A stretch of 54,403 bases of DNA from Thiomonas sp. (lineage in GTDB: Bacteria; Pseudomonadota; Gammaproteobacteria; Burkholderiales; Burkholderiaceae_C), in NCBI GenBank assembly GCA_027311065.1, contig DAICZP010000139.1, positions 1-54,403 on the forward strand, written 5' to 3'. The translations under genes and the position numbers were made by a program. The first letter of the stretch is position 1, and each line of letters opens with the position of its first letter. Positions 1-8,538 of this stretch are shown here, piece by piece. The notes beneath the pieces are model-generated. The model saw only the letters and a list, made by a program, of their open reading frames with translations, searched no databases and had not been told where the DNA came from.

Positions 1-1
1 G

Positions 2-181
2 TCCGCGGCGCCGGCGGTGTTCGATGGCGATGTGGACATGGATCATGGCCCTTGCCGGATGGATGGTAGGGCGCGCGCGGCAGCCGCCAGCCTGGCCTTG
101 AGCGGGCGCCAGTCCTTCGTGCACGTGGTGCTGCCGCCGGCGCTGCGCGTGTCCATCGCGCCGCGGCGCGCAACACGGTGA
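2..181 (+). pseudogene. Possible relic of a polar amino acid ABC transporter permease (3' part)
   Basis: The open frame enters from the window edge and stops at 179-181. Its last 35 residues (AAASLALSGRQSFVHVVLPP and what follows) line up without gaps with the EAA loop of HisM/GlnP-type permeases, which normally reads like EAAxSLGLSxxQxFxxVVLPQALR. The conserved Glu and Gly of the loop are both Ala here. The sequence before it does not look like a membrane protein, and the frame ends 14 residues after the LPP motif, where a permease would continue into a last helix. I infer a decayed fragment. A chance match in GC-rich DNA is possible, and the part left of the window could change the picture. 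Confidence 0.3.
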
Positions 182-190
182 ATGCGCGGT

Positions 191-1105
191 TCAGCGTGGC
201 CGAGGGTCGACATGGGGCGCGCGTCGCGTCTGCTGGAACAGGTCGAACAGCTGGGCCGCGCTGGCCGACAAGGCGCCCGCGCGGCGGCGGATCAGGCCCA
301 CGGTACGCCACACCTCGGGCTCGCACAGCGGCACGCTTTCCAGTGTCGGATGACCCGCCAACGCGGCCGCCGGCATCGGCGCCACGCCGAGACCGGCCTC
401 GACCAGCGCCAGCGCGGCGGCGCCGGTCTGGACCTCGTAGGCCACGCGTGGACGCAGTCCGCGACCCGCCAACGCGCGGTCGAGCACCAGCCGGTTGCCC
501 GACGTTCGGGCCAGCGCGATGAATGCGTGCGCGTTCAGCTCCGCCCAGGCAACGGCGGGGCGCGTGCTCAACGGGTGATCGGGCCGGCACGCGAGCATGA
601 ACTGCTCGTCAAACAAGGGCGCGAACTCGACATTGCCGTCGGGCATGTCGACAAAGCTCATGCCGAAATCGGCCTCGCCTTGCGACACCGCCTCACGCAC
701 TTCGTTCGACTTCACGTCCAGCAGGACCACCTGGACCCGTGGATGGCTTTGACGATACCGATCCAGCAACGGTGCCACGATACCGGTCAGCACGCTGGGA
801 ACGCAGGCGACCGTCACGCGGTCTCCGCGTGTCGCGGGATCGCCTCGTATCGCGAGCAGGGCGTTGTCCAGATCGTCAAGCAGCACGCGCATCTTGCGCT
901 CAAACTCGCGGCCAGCAGCGGTCAGTGTGACCCGCCGCGTGGTGCGCTCGACCAGGCGCATGCCAAGGGCGCGCTCGAGCTTTTCGATGCGCCTGCTGTA
1001 CGCAGGTTGCGAAAGATGCACGGCGGCGGCGGCTTTGCGGAAGCTTCCGAGGTCGGCTAGCGTGCGCAAGGCGATCAGATCGTCGATGTCGAAAGGTGTG
1101 CTCAT
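191..1105 (-). CDS. LysR-family transcriptional regulator, likely regulator of the tcu operon
   Basis: A 304-residue protein of normal LysR length. Residues about 8-65 form the winged helix-turn-helix (LRTLADLGSFRKAAAAVHLS, then QPAYSRRIEKLE). Residues about 95-295 form the substrate-binding domain, with the usual SFVDMPDGNVEFAPLF and GVAPMPAAAL segments. It is transcribed away from tcuA across 99 bp, the standard LysR layout, so I infer that it senses tricarballylate or a related acid and activates tcuABC. In Salmonella the tcu operon is controlled by the LysR protein TcuR. The ligand here cannot be read from sequence. The start ATG at 1105 is the only one that gives a complete HTH. Confidence 0.85.
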   Translation of the reverse strand: MSTPFDIDDLIALRTLADLGSFRKAAAAVHLSQPAYSRRIEKLERALGMRLVERTTRRVTLTAAGREFERKMRVLLDDLDNALLAIRGDPATRGDRVTVACVPSVLTGIVAPLLDRYRQSHPRVQVVLLDVKSNEVREAVSQGEADFGMSFVDMPDGNVEFAPLFDEQFMLACRPDHPLSTRPAVAWAELNAHAFIALARTSGNRLVLDRALAGRGLRPRVAYEVQTGAAALALVEAGLGVAPMPAAALAGHPTLESVPLCEPEVWRTVGLIRRRAGALSASAAQLFDLFQQTRRAPHVDPRPR

Positions 1106-1141
1106 GGGCCGCGGTGGCTGGAGTTCTATTCATGCGGATTT

Positions 1142-1153
1142 TCGATCAATCGA
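1142..1153. promoter_or_regulatory. Candidate LysR binding site between lysR and tcuA
   Basis: TCGATCAATCGA is a perfect dyad (5-bp arms, 2-bp centre) in the AT-richest part of the divergent intergenic region. It is followed by ATTGCAAT, another perfect dyad, at 1161-1168. Position and symmetry fit a LysR operator. The strict T-N11-A spacing is only approximate, so this is a suggestion. Confidence 0.3.
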
Positions 1154-1204
1154 TGCTTTTATTGCAATTGACGTGCGGTCCCGGGAGATGGAAACTTCCG
1201 CACC

Positions 1205-2647
1205 ATGTCAATGTCGTCGTCCCCGTTCGAGTTTCCCGGATCTCCCGTCGACGTGCTCGTCGTCGGGGGCGGCAACGCCGCGTTGTGCGCCGCGCTCACC
1301 GCTCGCGAGGCCGGCGCGTCGGTGATGCTGCTGGAGGCTTCGCCGCGCGCGTGGCGGGGCGGGAACACCCAGCACACGCGCAACCTGCGCTGCATGCACG
1401 ATGCGCCGCAGGACGTGCTCGTGGACGCGTATCCGGAAGAGGAGTACTGGCAGGACCTCCTGAAGGTGACCGGAGGCCAGACCGACGAGGCGCTGGCGCG
1501 GCTGGTCATCCGCGCGTCCGCGAGCGTGCGCCCCTGGATGCGCCGCCACGGTGTGCACTTCCAGCCGTCGCTGTCGGGCGCCTTGCACACCGCCAGGACC
1601 AATGCATTCTTCATGGGCGGAGGCAAGGCACTGGTCAATGCGTATTACCGCAGTGCCGAGCGCCTCGGCGTGCAGGTGCGCTACGACGCGCCGGCCGACC
1701 GCCTGGATCTCGAGGATGGTCGGTTCGTCGCGGCCTGGAGCGCGGGCCGCAGGATCGCCGCGCGTGCCTGCGTGCTGGCAGCCGGGGGGTTTGAATCCAA
1801 CCGCGAATGGCTGCGCGAGGCCTGGGGGCAAAACGCCGACGGCGAGTATCCCTCGGAGAATTTTCTTATCCGCGGCACGCGCTTCAACACCGGCGTGCTG
1901 CTGCGTTTCATGCTCGACGCGGGCGCCGATTCGATCGGCGACCCCACACAGGCCCACATGGTCGCCATCGACGCGCGCGCGCCACTGTACGACGGCGGCA
2001 TTTGCACCCGCATCGACTGCGTGTCGCTGGGCGTCGTGGTGAACCGCCATGGCGAGCGTTTCTACGACGAGGGCGAGGATTTCTGGCCCAAGCGCTACGC
2101 CATCTGGGGACGACTGGTGGCGCAGCAGCCAGGGCAAGTGGCATGGTCGGTCATCGATGCCAAGGCAGTCGGGCGCTTCATGCCTCCGGTGTTCCCGGGG
2201 ACGACGGCCCGAACGCTGCCCGAGTTGGCGCGGTTGCTCGAGATACCGGAGGCGACGTTCTTGCGCACGCTGCAGGCCTACAACGCCGCCTGCCGTGGCG
2301 GCGACTTCGATCACACGCGACTGGACGATTGCCACACCGCCGGTCTGGCGCCCGCCAAGAGCCATTGGGCACGCCCCATCGAAACGCCCCCCTTCACGGC
2401 CTACGCCTTGCGCCCCGGCGTGACGTTCACCTACCTCGGGCTGCGCACCGACGCCACCGCAGCGGTGCGTTTCGGCGGAGTGCCAAGTCCGAACCTGTTC
2501 GTCGCCGGCGAGATGATGGCCGGGAACGTGCTGGGTCGCGGCTACACGGCGGGGGTTGGCATGAGCATCGGCACGGCGTTTGGGCGCATTGCCGGGCAGC
2601 AAGCGGCGTCAGCCGCGCGAAGGGAGCGCCATCGTGTCGCCGCTTGA
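1205..2647 (+). CDS. tcuA: FAD-dependent tricarballylate dehydrogenase TcuA
   Basis: A 480-residue flavoprotein of the succinate dehydrogenase/fumarate reductase fold. An N-terminal dinucleotide-binding motif GGGNAA lies at residues 21-26, followed by LEASPRAWRGGNTQHTRNLR, which is characteristic of TcuA. The C terminus has the GEMMAGNVLGRGYTAGVGM FAD-closing motif. TcuA oxidises tricarballylate to cis-aconitate, which enters the TCA cycle, and TcuB re-oxidises its FAD. The stop overlaps the tcuB start by 14 bp, so the two are translationally coupled. Two start ATGs lie 6 bp apart (1205 and 1211), and neither has a strong Shine-Dalgarno sequence. Substrate assignment rests on family and on the tcuB neighbour. 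Confidence 0.88.
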   Translation: MSMSSSPFEFPGSPVDVLVVGGGNAALCAALTAREAGASVMLLEASPRAWRGGNTQHTRNLRCMHDAPQDVLVDAYPEEEYWQDLLKVTGGQTDEALARLVIRASASVRPWMRRHGVHFQPSLSGALHTARTNAFFMGGGKALVNAYYRSAERLGVQVRYDAPADRLDLEDGRFVAAWSAGRRIAARACVLAAGGFESNREWLREAWGQNADGEYPSENFLIRGTRFNTGVLLRFMLDAGADSIGDPTQAHMVAIDARAPLYDGGICTRIDCVSLGVVVNRHGERFYDEGEDFWPKRYAIWGRLVAQQPGQVAWSVIDAKAVGRFMPPVFPGTTARTLPELARLLEIPEATFLRTLQAYNAACRGGDFDHTRLDDCHTAGLAPAKSHWARPIETPPFTAYALRPGVTFTYLGLRTDATAAVRFGGVPSPNLFVAGEMMAGNVLGRGYTAGVGMSIGTAFGRIAGQQAASAARRERHRVAA

Positions 2648-3803
2648 GCAACTCGTGCGTGAAGCCCAGGCAACGGCCGACCCGCTCGCGGGCAGTGATA
2701 CGCCGGAGCTGGCCGAGCAGGAGGCCTCGCGCATCCTCCACATCTGCAATGCGTGTCGTTATTGCGAGGGCTTTTGCGCCGTGTTCCCGGCGATGACGCG
2801 GCGGCTTGAGTTCCCGGCCGCCGACGTGCACTACCTGGCCAATTTGTGCCACAACTGCGGCGCCTGCCTGCATGCATGCCAGTACGCCCCGCCCCATGAA
2901 TTCGGCGTCAACGTGCCGCGCACCATGGCGCGGGTGCGCGTGCAGACCTATGCCCGCGCCGCGTGGCCGCGTGCTTTCGGTGCGCTGTACGCCCGCAACG
3001 GAAGTATGGTCGGCTTGGCGCTGGCCGGCGGCATCTCACTCTTTCTCATCCTCGCGCTGGTCTTGCACGGTTCCCTGGCCAGGCCGTCCGGTGACGGGGA
3101 CTTCTACCGCGTGTTTTCGCATGGCCTGATGGCAGGTGTGTTCTCGGTGGCGTTCATCGGGGCGCTCGTCGCCATGGGCATCGGCGTGGCGCGCTTCTGG
3201 CGAGAGCTCGCGCCGACTGCGCCGAGCCTGCGGGCGGTGGGCGACGCGGCCGGCGCGGCGGCCAGCCTTCGTTACCTGGGTGGCGGACACGGGCAAGGGT
3301 GCAACAACGCGGACGACAGTTTCTCGCTGGCGCGCCGCCGGTTTCACCACGCCACCTTCTACGGCTTCACGCTGTGTTTCCTGGCGACATCGGTAGCGAC
3401 CTTCGACGACTATATGCTGCACTTGCCGGCGCCGTACGCATACACCAGTCTTCCCCCTCTGCTCGGGATCGCCGGCGGCCTGCTGATGGTGGTGGGTTGC
3501 GTCGGCCTGCTGGTGCTCAACTTGCGCCGACCGGCCTTGCACGGCGACCCCGCGCAGCGTCCGATGGACAGAGGTTTCATCGTCCTGCTCCTGTTGATCG
3601 CGACCAGCGGGCTCGCCTTGGCGGCGTGGCGCGCCAGTGCGATGATGCCAACGCTGCTGGCGTTGCACCTGGGTGCGGTGCTGTCCTTGTTCGTCACCAT
3701 GCCTTATGGAAAGTTCGCCCATGCGCCGATGCGGGTCGCGGCACTGCTGGCCTGGAGCATCGAGCGCAGGTTGCCGCTGCGGCTCGGGCTGGCCGAAGAC
3801 TGA
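2634..3803 (+). CDS. tcuB: Tricarballylate utilization iron-sulfur membrane protein TcuB
   Basis: A 389-residue electron-transfer partner of TcuA. Two CxxCxxCxxxC clusters (C38-C48 and C72-C82) predict two [4Fe-4S] centres. About six hydrophobic helices follow (from about residue 125 to the end), with His residues that could carry haem or quinone contacts. It passes electrons from FADH2 of TcuA to the membrane quinone pool. I chose the GTG at 2634 because AAGGGAG sits 8 bp upstream and this removes the non-homologous N-terminal extension of the longer frame. It overlaps the end of tcuA. Confidence 0.88.
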   Translation: MSPLEQLVREAQATADPLAGSDTPELAEQEASRILHICNACRYCEGFCAVFPAMTRRLEFPAADVHYLANLCHNCGACLHACQYAPPHEFGVNVPRTMARVRVQTYARAAWPRAFGALYARNGSMVGLALAGGISLFLILALVLHGSLARPSGDGDFYRVFSHGLMAGVFSVAFIGALVAMGIGVARFWRELAPTAPSLRAVGDAAGAAASLRYLGGGHGQGCNNADDSFSLARRRFHHATFYGFTLCFLATSVATFDDYMLHLPAPYAYTSLPPLLGIAGGLLMVVGCVGLLVLNLRRPALHGDPAQRPMDRGFIVLLLLIATSGLALAAWRASAMMPTLLALHLGAVLSLFVTMPYGKFAHAPMRVAALLAWSIERRLPLRLGLAED

Positions 3804-3915
3804 TTGCAGGGCCAGGAGGCGTCGCCGGACCAATCCGATTCCAAAGAGTCGCCACGAAGCGGCCAATTGCTTTAAAACCACCAATCGCGGTCTCGAACCG
3901 CAGGGGAGACAGGAC

Positions 3916-5232
3916 ATGACAGTCAGCACAAGGGATACGGGCACGCCCTCGCAGGATGCCATCTACAAGGTGGCGCTGGCCAGCATCATCGGCTCGGTGA
4001 TCGAACAATACGACTTCCTGGTCACGGGGATCATCGCCGCGACGGTCTGGGGCAAAGTGTTCTTCAAGTTGCCCTCGCTGGCGGCGATCGCCGCGGCGAT
4101 CGCGGTCTACGGTCTGGGCATCGTCATCCGCCCGGTCGGCGCGTTTATCTTCGGCAACATTGCCGATCGATACGGGCGCAAGGACGCCATGGTCTGGGCG
4201 CTGCTGCTCATGGGGGTCAGTACGCTGTTGATCGGGTTGACTCCCAGCTATGACAGCATCGGTATGGCGGCCCCGATCCTGCTGATCGTGTTCCGGCTGG
4301 CGCAGGGCATCAGCTTCGGCGCCGAGTTCGGTACCGCGTCGACCTGGGTCGTCGAGCAGGCCGCGAAAAGCCCCAACCGCGCGTTCTGGGGGGCCTGGGT
4401 CGGCTTCGCGATCCCCCTCGGCCTGCTGCTGGGATTCGGGTCGGTGCTGATCGTGCGCTCGAACATGGCGCCGGCCGATTACATATCGTGGGGGTGGCGG
4501 ATCTTCTTTTTCATCGGTTTTGCGGTTGCCATCGTTGGCATCGTCATCCGGGCGCGCACCCAGGACAGCTTCGTGTTCGAGCGCCTGCAGCAAGGCAGCG
4601 GGACGCTGGCCAGCCCCGCGGCGCAGGTCTGGAAGGAAATGCCCTTGCGCATTTTGCGCACGTCGTTGGTCAACGCCATGTTCGGCGGGGCCTTTTTCCT
4701 CAGTTTCGTGTTCGGCACTGGCTACATGAAGGCCGTCGGCTTCACCGGCACGCAAGCCGAATCGGTGGGGTTGATCGCCGCCGCGTCGATGCTGGTGTTC
4801 ATGTATATCGGCGCGCGACTGGCCGACCGCATCAATCGGCGCACCGTGTTGCTGGTTTCGGCTGTGGTGTTCCTCGTGTGGGCCATTCCCTACTTCTACC
4901 TGCTCAATATGCACGTCTTCGCGCTCGCCGTGCTGGCCGAGGTCATCGGGTTCGGCTTTGTGTTCGGCTTCGGCTACGGCGCGATTCCGACCTTCTACAC
5001 CGAGAACTTCCCAACCCGCTTCCGTGCTTCGGGCGCGAGCGCGGCCTACCAGGTGTCGCAGGTTTACGGAGGCGGCCTGATCCCGATCATCGCCGGGCTC
5101 ATCTTGCACGCCTACGGCATTCATCAGGCATGGTTCTACATCGGCCTATTCGTGATGGTCTACGCGGTGCTGGCGATTTTCGCCATTCTCGCGACACCGG
5201 AAACCAAGGGCGTGGACCTCGAAACGTTGTGA
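3916..5232 (+). CDS. MHS-type MFS transporter, probable tricarballylate uptake (TcuC role)
   Basis: A 438-residue twelve-helix major facilitator. The N terminus IIGSVIEQYDFLVTGIIAA and the loop GNIADRYGRKDAMVW are typical of the metabolite:H+ symporter branch (citrate, alpha-ketoglutarate, shikimate carriers). The ATG at 3916 follows GGGGAGAC with good spacing; the open frame upstream (from 3673) only overlaps tcuB. It lies 112 bp after tcuB. In Salmonella the third tcu gene, tcuC, is also an MFS tricarballylate permease, so an analogous role is likely. The exact substrate is inference. Confidence 0.8.
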   Translation: MTVSTRDTGTPSQDAIYKVALASIIGSVIEQYDFLVTGIIAATVWGKVFFKLPSLAAIAAAIAVYGLGIVIRPVGAFIFGNIADRYGRKDAMVWALLLMGVSTLLIGLTPSYDSIGMAAPILLIVFRLAQGISFGAEFGTASTWVVEQAAKSPNRAFWGAWVGFAIPLGLLLGFGSVLIVRSNMAPADYISWGWRIFFFIGFAVAIVGIVIRARTQDSFVFERLQQGSGTLASPAAQVWKEMPLRILRTSLVNAMFGGAFFLSFVFGTGYMKAVGFTGTQAESVGLIAAASMLVFMYIGARLADRINRRTVLLVSAVVFLVWAIPYFYLLNMHVFALAVLAEVIGFGFVFGFGYGAIPTFYTENFPTRFRASGASAAYQVSQVYGGGLIPIIAGLILHAYGIHQAWFYIGLFVMVYAVLAIFAILATPETKGVDLETL

Positions 5233-5260
5233 GTCGGCGCGGCGGTCGGGGCGTGCGGGC

Positions 5261-6661
5261 ATGGATACGCTGGCGCACGCCCTGAGCGCGCGCATCTGGG
5301 ACGCGCTGGGAGGAGATCCCGCGCGCCTTGCGCGCCTGAGCATCGGCGGCGAGGGTGCATTGCCGGGTTTGTTCCCCATCAGCGATCTCGCCGCCGCAGC
5401 GGTGGCATGCGCCGCGCTGGCGGCGGACGAATTGCGCGACCTCGCCGGCTCGCGGCCGGGCACCGGCCCAGGCGCCGTTCGGGTGGATCGCCGGCTGGCG
5501 GCCGCGTGGTTCGGCGTCACCTTGCGGCCGCTTGGCTGGGCGCCTCCCCCGCTGCGCGACGCCTTGACTGGAGACTGGCGCTGCCGTGACGGATGGATTC
5601 GTCTGCATGCGAACGCGCCGCATCACCGGGCCGCGGCCCTGGGCGTGCTGGGATTGCGCGATGCCAGGGGGCAGGTGGATGCGGCGGGGGTGGCCGCCGC
5701 GGTCGCCTCGTGGCATGGTGCTTCGCTCGAGCAGGCGGTGGTCGAAGCCGGCGGGTGCGCCGCTGAAATGCGGGATATCCAGGCTTGGCGCGCGCACCCG
5801 CAGGGCATCGCGGTCCAGGGACACCCGCTGGTGGAGTGGCGGTGCGCGCCGGCGTCGACTGCCCCGTGGAGCCCCCATTCAAGCGTCCTGCTTCGGGGGT
5901 TGCGCGTGCTTGACATGACGCGCGTGCTCGCCGGACCGGTGGCCACGCGCATGCTGGCGGGGCTCGGCGCCACCGTGCTGCGCATCGACCCGCCGCAATG
6001 GAACGAACCTGGAGTCGTGCCGGACGTCACCCGCGGGAAGCGTTGCGCGCGCCTGGACCTGAAAACCGCCCCGGGGCACGCCCGATTCGTCGAGCTGCTC
6101 GCGCAGGCCGACGTATTCGTGCACGGTCTGCGGCCGGGAGCCCTGGAGGCGATCGGGCTGGGCGCGCCGGTACGTACCCGCATTCGCCCAGGCCTGGTCG
6201 ACGTGAGCCTCGACGCGTACGGCTGGCACGGCCCCTGGGCGCTGCGGCGCGGGTTCGACAGTCTTGTGCAGATGAGTTGCGGGATCGCCGATGCGGGCAT
6301 GCGCGCGGCCGGCGCAACACGCCCCCTGCCGCTGCCCGTTCAGGCCCTGGATCATTCCACCGGCTATCTCGCCGCCGCCGCGGTCCTGCGTGGCCTGACG
6401 CGGCGCGTCGACGCTGATCAGCGCACCGAGGCGCAACTGTCATTGGCGGCAACCGCGGAAATCCTGCTCGACCTTACCCACCGCACGGAAACAGGGCAGG
6501 CGCCGCACGCCCCGCTCTCCGAAACAGACTGGGTCACGCGCATTGAGCGCACCCCATGGGGCCCGGCCCGGCGCCTCCGGGCGCCGTGGGGAATCGTGGG
6601 TGTGCCCACACGCTGGCACCTCCCGGCCGCGGAGTTGGGCAGCGCACCGGCGCGCTGGTGA
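5261..6661 (+). CDS. Class III (CaiB/BaiF) CoA transferase with rearranged domain order
   Basis: 466 residues, longer than the usual 380-420. The motif that normally opens these proteins (LRVLDMTRVLAGPVATRMLA) starts only near residue 214, and the probable catalytic Asp is D364 (QALDHSTG). The first 200 residues resemble the second half of the fold: an ISDLAAAAVACAALA segment around D42, like the region after the catalytic Asp, and a DGWIRLHAN strand like the C-terminal lobe. The true C-terminal lobe after D364 is short, about 100 residues. The gene starts 28 bp after the transporter, so it belongs to the tcu operon and may activate a carboxylic acid with CoA. The substrate is unknown. Confidence 0.75.
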   Translation: MDTLAHALSARIWDALGGDPARLARLSIGGEGALPGLFPISDLAAAAVACAALAADELRDLAGSRPGTGPGAVRVDRRLAAAWFGVTLRPLGWAPPPLRDALTGDWRCRDGWIRLHANAPHHRAAALGVLGLRDARGQVDAAGVAAAVASWHGASLEQAVVEAGGCAAEMRDIQAWRAHPQGIAVQGHPLVEWRCAPASTAPWSPHSSVLLRGLRVLDMTRVLAGPVATRMLAGLGATVLRIDPPQWNEPGVVPDVTRGKRCARLDLKTAPGHARFVELLAQADVFVHGLRPGALEAIGLGAPVRTRIRPGLVDVSLDAYGWHGPWALRRGFDSLVQMSCGIADAGMRAAGATRPLPLPVQALDHSTGYLAAAAVLRGLTRRVDADQRTEAQLSLAATAEILLDLTHRTETGQAPHAPLSETDWVTRIERTPWGPARRLRAPWGIVGVPTRWHLPAAELGSAPARW

Positions 6662-6687
6662 GACAGAGGCGCGCCGCGTATCCGGAA

Positions 6688-7146
6688 TCATTTCACAATG
6701 GCGTCGGGGTGTTGATCCAGAAGTTTGACGTACTGCGCCGACATTGCCTGCCTGGGAAAGAAGGCTTTCCAGATCGATGCCGGCAAGAGTTGCGCAGGCG
6801 GAGGAGCAAATACGAAGTCCTGCTTCGTCACCATCGCGTGGCATGCAATGCAAGCTTGCACTTTCCCGTGGGACACCACTTGCCCATCCGGTTTGTAGGC
6901 TCCCATCACCCAGTCACGATCGGCCTTGTCGTAACCGTCCAGCTTGAGCATGGCCGTGACGCCAGTCAGCTTCTTGTGCGCGTCGTAGTTTTCCTTGATC
7001 AACAAGGCGCCATTGGGATAGCGTTTGACCTTTTCGATGCTACCCGCCCGGTTGATCGCATCATTCGCGGAGGGACCCGCCGCAGCCGAACGGGGACTGC
7101 AAGCTTTTGCGAAGGAAAAATCGCGGCAAAACATGGTTCTGATCAT
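6688..7146 (-). CDS. Cytochrome P460-family protein
   Basis: 152 residues. The P460 signature is present: YPNGALLIKENYDAHKK, RDWVMGAYKPDG, then a c-type haem site C99-I-A-C102-H103 and the FVFAPP tail. Family members are periplasmic haem proteins; some oxidise hydroxylamine, and many small ones have no known function. The start ATG overlaps the anti-sigma stop (ATGA), so it is the last gene of the ECF operon. Odd point: the N terminus has no convincing signal peptide, although haem attachment to CxxCH needs export. Either a frameshift has removed it or the real start differs. I did not find a hydrophobic leader in the other frames. Confidence 0.78.
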   Translation of the reverse strand: MIRTMFCRDFSFAKACSPRSAAAGPSANDAINRAGSIEKVKRYPNGALLIKENYDAHKKLTGVTAMLKLDGYDKADRDWVMGAYKPDGQVVSHGKVQACIACHAMVTKQDFVFAPPPAQLLPASIWKAFFPRQAMSAQYVKLLDQHPDAIVK

Positions 7147-7958
7147 GTCTGGGGGGCAGGCGAGGCTGCGAACGCGCGAGCCCCTCCTCCGTAGCTTGCG
7201 TACAGCGCCTGCGCCGCCTCCAGAAGGCGAGCACGAGACAGGTCACCGGTGACGGCGTAGCCCCAATCGCGGTCGACCCAATACAGCGTCGTGGTGCCAC
7301 CCGAGGAAACAATGCGAAACGCCGTCTGTGCGGTCGGCTTCGCCATCCCGCGTAGATAGACGGTGAGCCGATGACCTTGCGCGTTCTGATACATGAGCTG
7401 GGCAGCCGGCTTCCCGGGCATGCCCGGGAGCAAGCGACCTCCCATGAGCAGCAGTCCACCAGGCAAGCTGTCGGGTGCCACAATGGGGCGGTCCAGTCGA
7501 CGGGACAGCCATGTCGTGAGGTCGTTGGAGTTACGTACCTCCACCGGCCGGCGCGGGTCTGGCGTGTAGACGGAGTACGCCAGGAGGGCTTGACGCACGA
7601 AATGCTGCTCGCCTTCGGCCCTCGCGAGCGCCGCCGTGGCGTCACGACTTTGCCACTGCGCACTGCCCACACCGCCGGCGACCGCACCCAATCCAATCCA
7701 TAAGGCGACGACCGCCGCGCGCGCCCATCGCCGGGGGGGTACGACCGTACGTTGCAGCAGTTGCGATGGGACGGGTTGGTCAAGCAGGGGATCGAGCGCA
7801 GCGCGCAGCGCCAGGGTCTGCTGCTGCATCGCCTGCACCTCGGCGGCCAGCTGCGCATCGTTGGCCAGCGCGTGCTGCACTTGCGCGCTACGCGCGTCAT
7901 CAAGCTGACCGTCCACATAGGCCATCAGGGTATGGTGATCGGGTCGAAACGTGCTCAT
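7143..7958 (-). CDS. Anti-sigma factor, single-pass membrane protein
   Basis: 271 residues. The N-terminal cytoplasmic part (DHHTLMAYVDGQLDDARSAQ) is an anti-sigma domain of the zinc-finger-associated type, but with no second cysteine-containing motif, so probably zinc-free. One membrane helix follows at about residues 83-101 (AAVVALWIGLGAVAGGVGSA), and the remaining 170 residues would be periplasmic. It overlaps the sigma gene upstream and the P460 gene downstream by 4 bp each. It should hold the ECF sigma inactive until an envelope signal is sensed. The signal is unknown. Confidence 0.82.
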   Translation of the reverse strand: MSTFRPDHHTLMAYVDGQLDDARSAQVQHALANDAQLAAEVQAMQQQTLALRAALDPLLDQPVPSQLLQRTVVPPRRWARAAVVALWIGLGAVAGGVGSAQWQSRDATAALARAEGEQHFVRQALLAYSVYTPDPRRPVEVRNSNDLTTWLSRRLDRPIVAPDSLPGGLLLMGGRLLPGMPGKPAAQLMYQNAQGHRLTVYLRGMAKPTAQTAFRIVSSGGTTTLYWVDRDWGYAVTGDLSRARLLEAAQALYASYGGGARAFAASPAPQT

Positions 7959-8497
7959 CCCGTCGTCCTTTCCCGCTCGACCACGCGCAGCGTCGGCCTC
8001 GGTTGTGCAACTTCAGGGTTCATGCGCTGCCAAAGATCGGTGCGCGCTCTTGAAAGCCGCGACATCACTGTCCCCTGTGGCACCCCGAGTGCGCGCGCAG
8101 TCTCCGCATAGCTGAGACCTTCCACGGCCACGAGCAGCAACACTTCGCGCAATGGCAAGGGTAGTCGTTGTAGCGCCTCGAGCAGTTGCAGAGCCTGCAG
8201 CCGCAGCTCCTGATTGGCGGGCTGAAAAGGGTGATGTGGCTCTGGAATGTCTTCCAGCGTCACGGTTGCGCTGCGCGCGCTGACCGTGCACTGGTCGACA
8301 AACAGATTGTGCATGATGGAAAACAGCCAGGGTCGCACGCTCCCACTGCCGCGCCAGAGCCCCCACTTGATGATGGCGCGTTCCAGCGTGTCTTGCACCA
8401 GATCGTCAGCTTCAGCCCAGCGACCGCCATGGAGGACGAGTGCGTAACGGCGCAGGTGCGCCATCTGCTCAAGCAGAAGCTGCTGGCGGTCCGCCAT
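7955..8497 (-). CDS. ECF-type RNA polymerase sigma factor
   Basis: 180 residues with only sigma regions 2 and 4, as in ECF sigmas. Region 2 contains WAEADDLVQDTLERAI and WLFSIMHNLFVD. Region 4 contains REVLLLVAVEGLSYAETARA and GVPQGTVMSRLSRAR, its DNA-binding helix-turn-helix. The stop overlaps the anti-sigma start (ATGA), which ensures paired synthesis. The gene follows the NTF2-like gene by 41 bp. An ECF-type promoter precedes the whole operon, so autoregulation is likely. Confidence 0.9.
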   Translation of the reverse strand: MADRQQLLLEQMAHLRRYALVLHGGRWAEADDLVQDTLERAIIKWGLWRGSGSVRPWLFSIMHNLFVDQCTVSARSATVTLEDIPEPHHPFQPANQELRLQALQLLEALQRLPLPLREVLLLVAVEGLSYAETARALGVPQGTVMSRLSRARTDLWQRMNPEVAQPRPTLRVVERERTTG

Positions 8498-8538
8498 GGC
8501 AGTCGCGTGTCGTGGCGTTCGCGATCGGTCGCGGCGAC

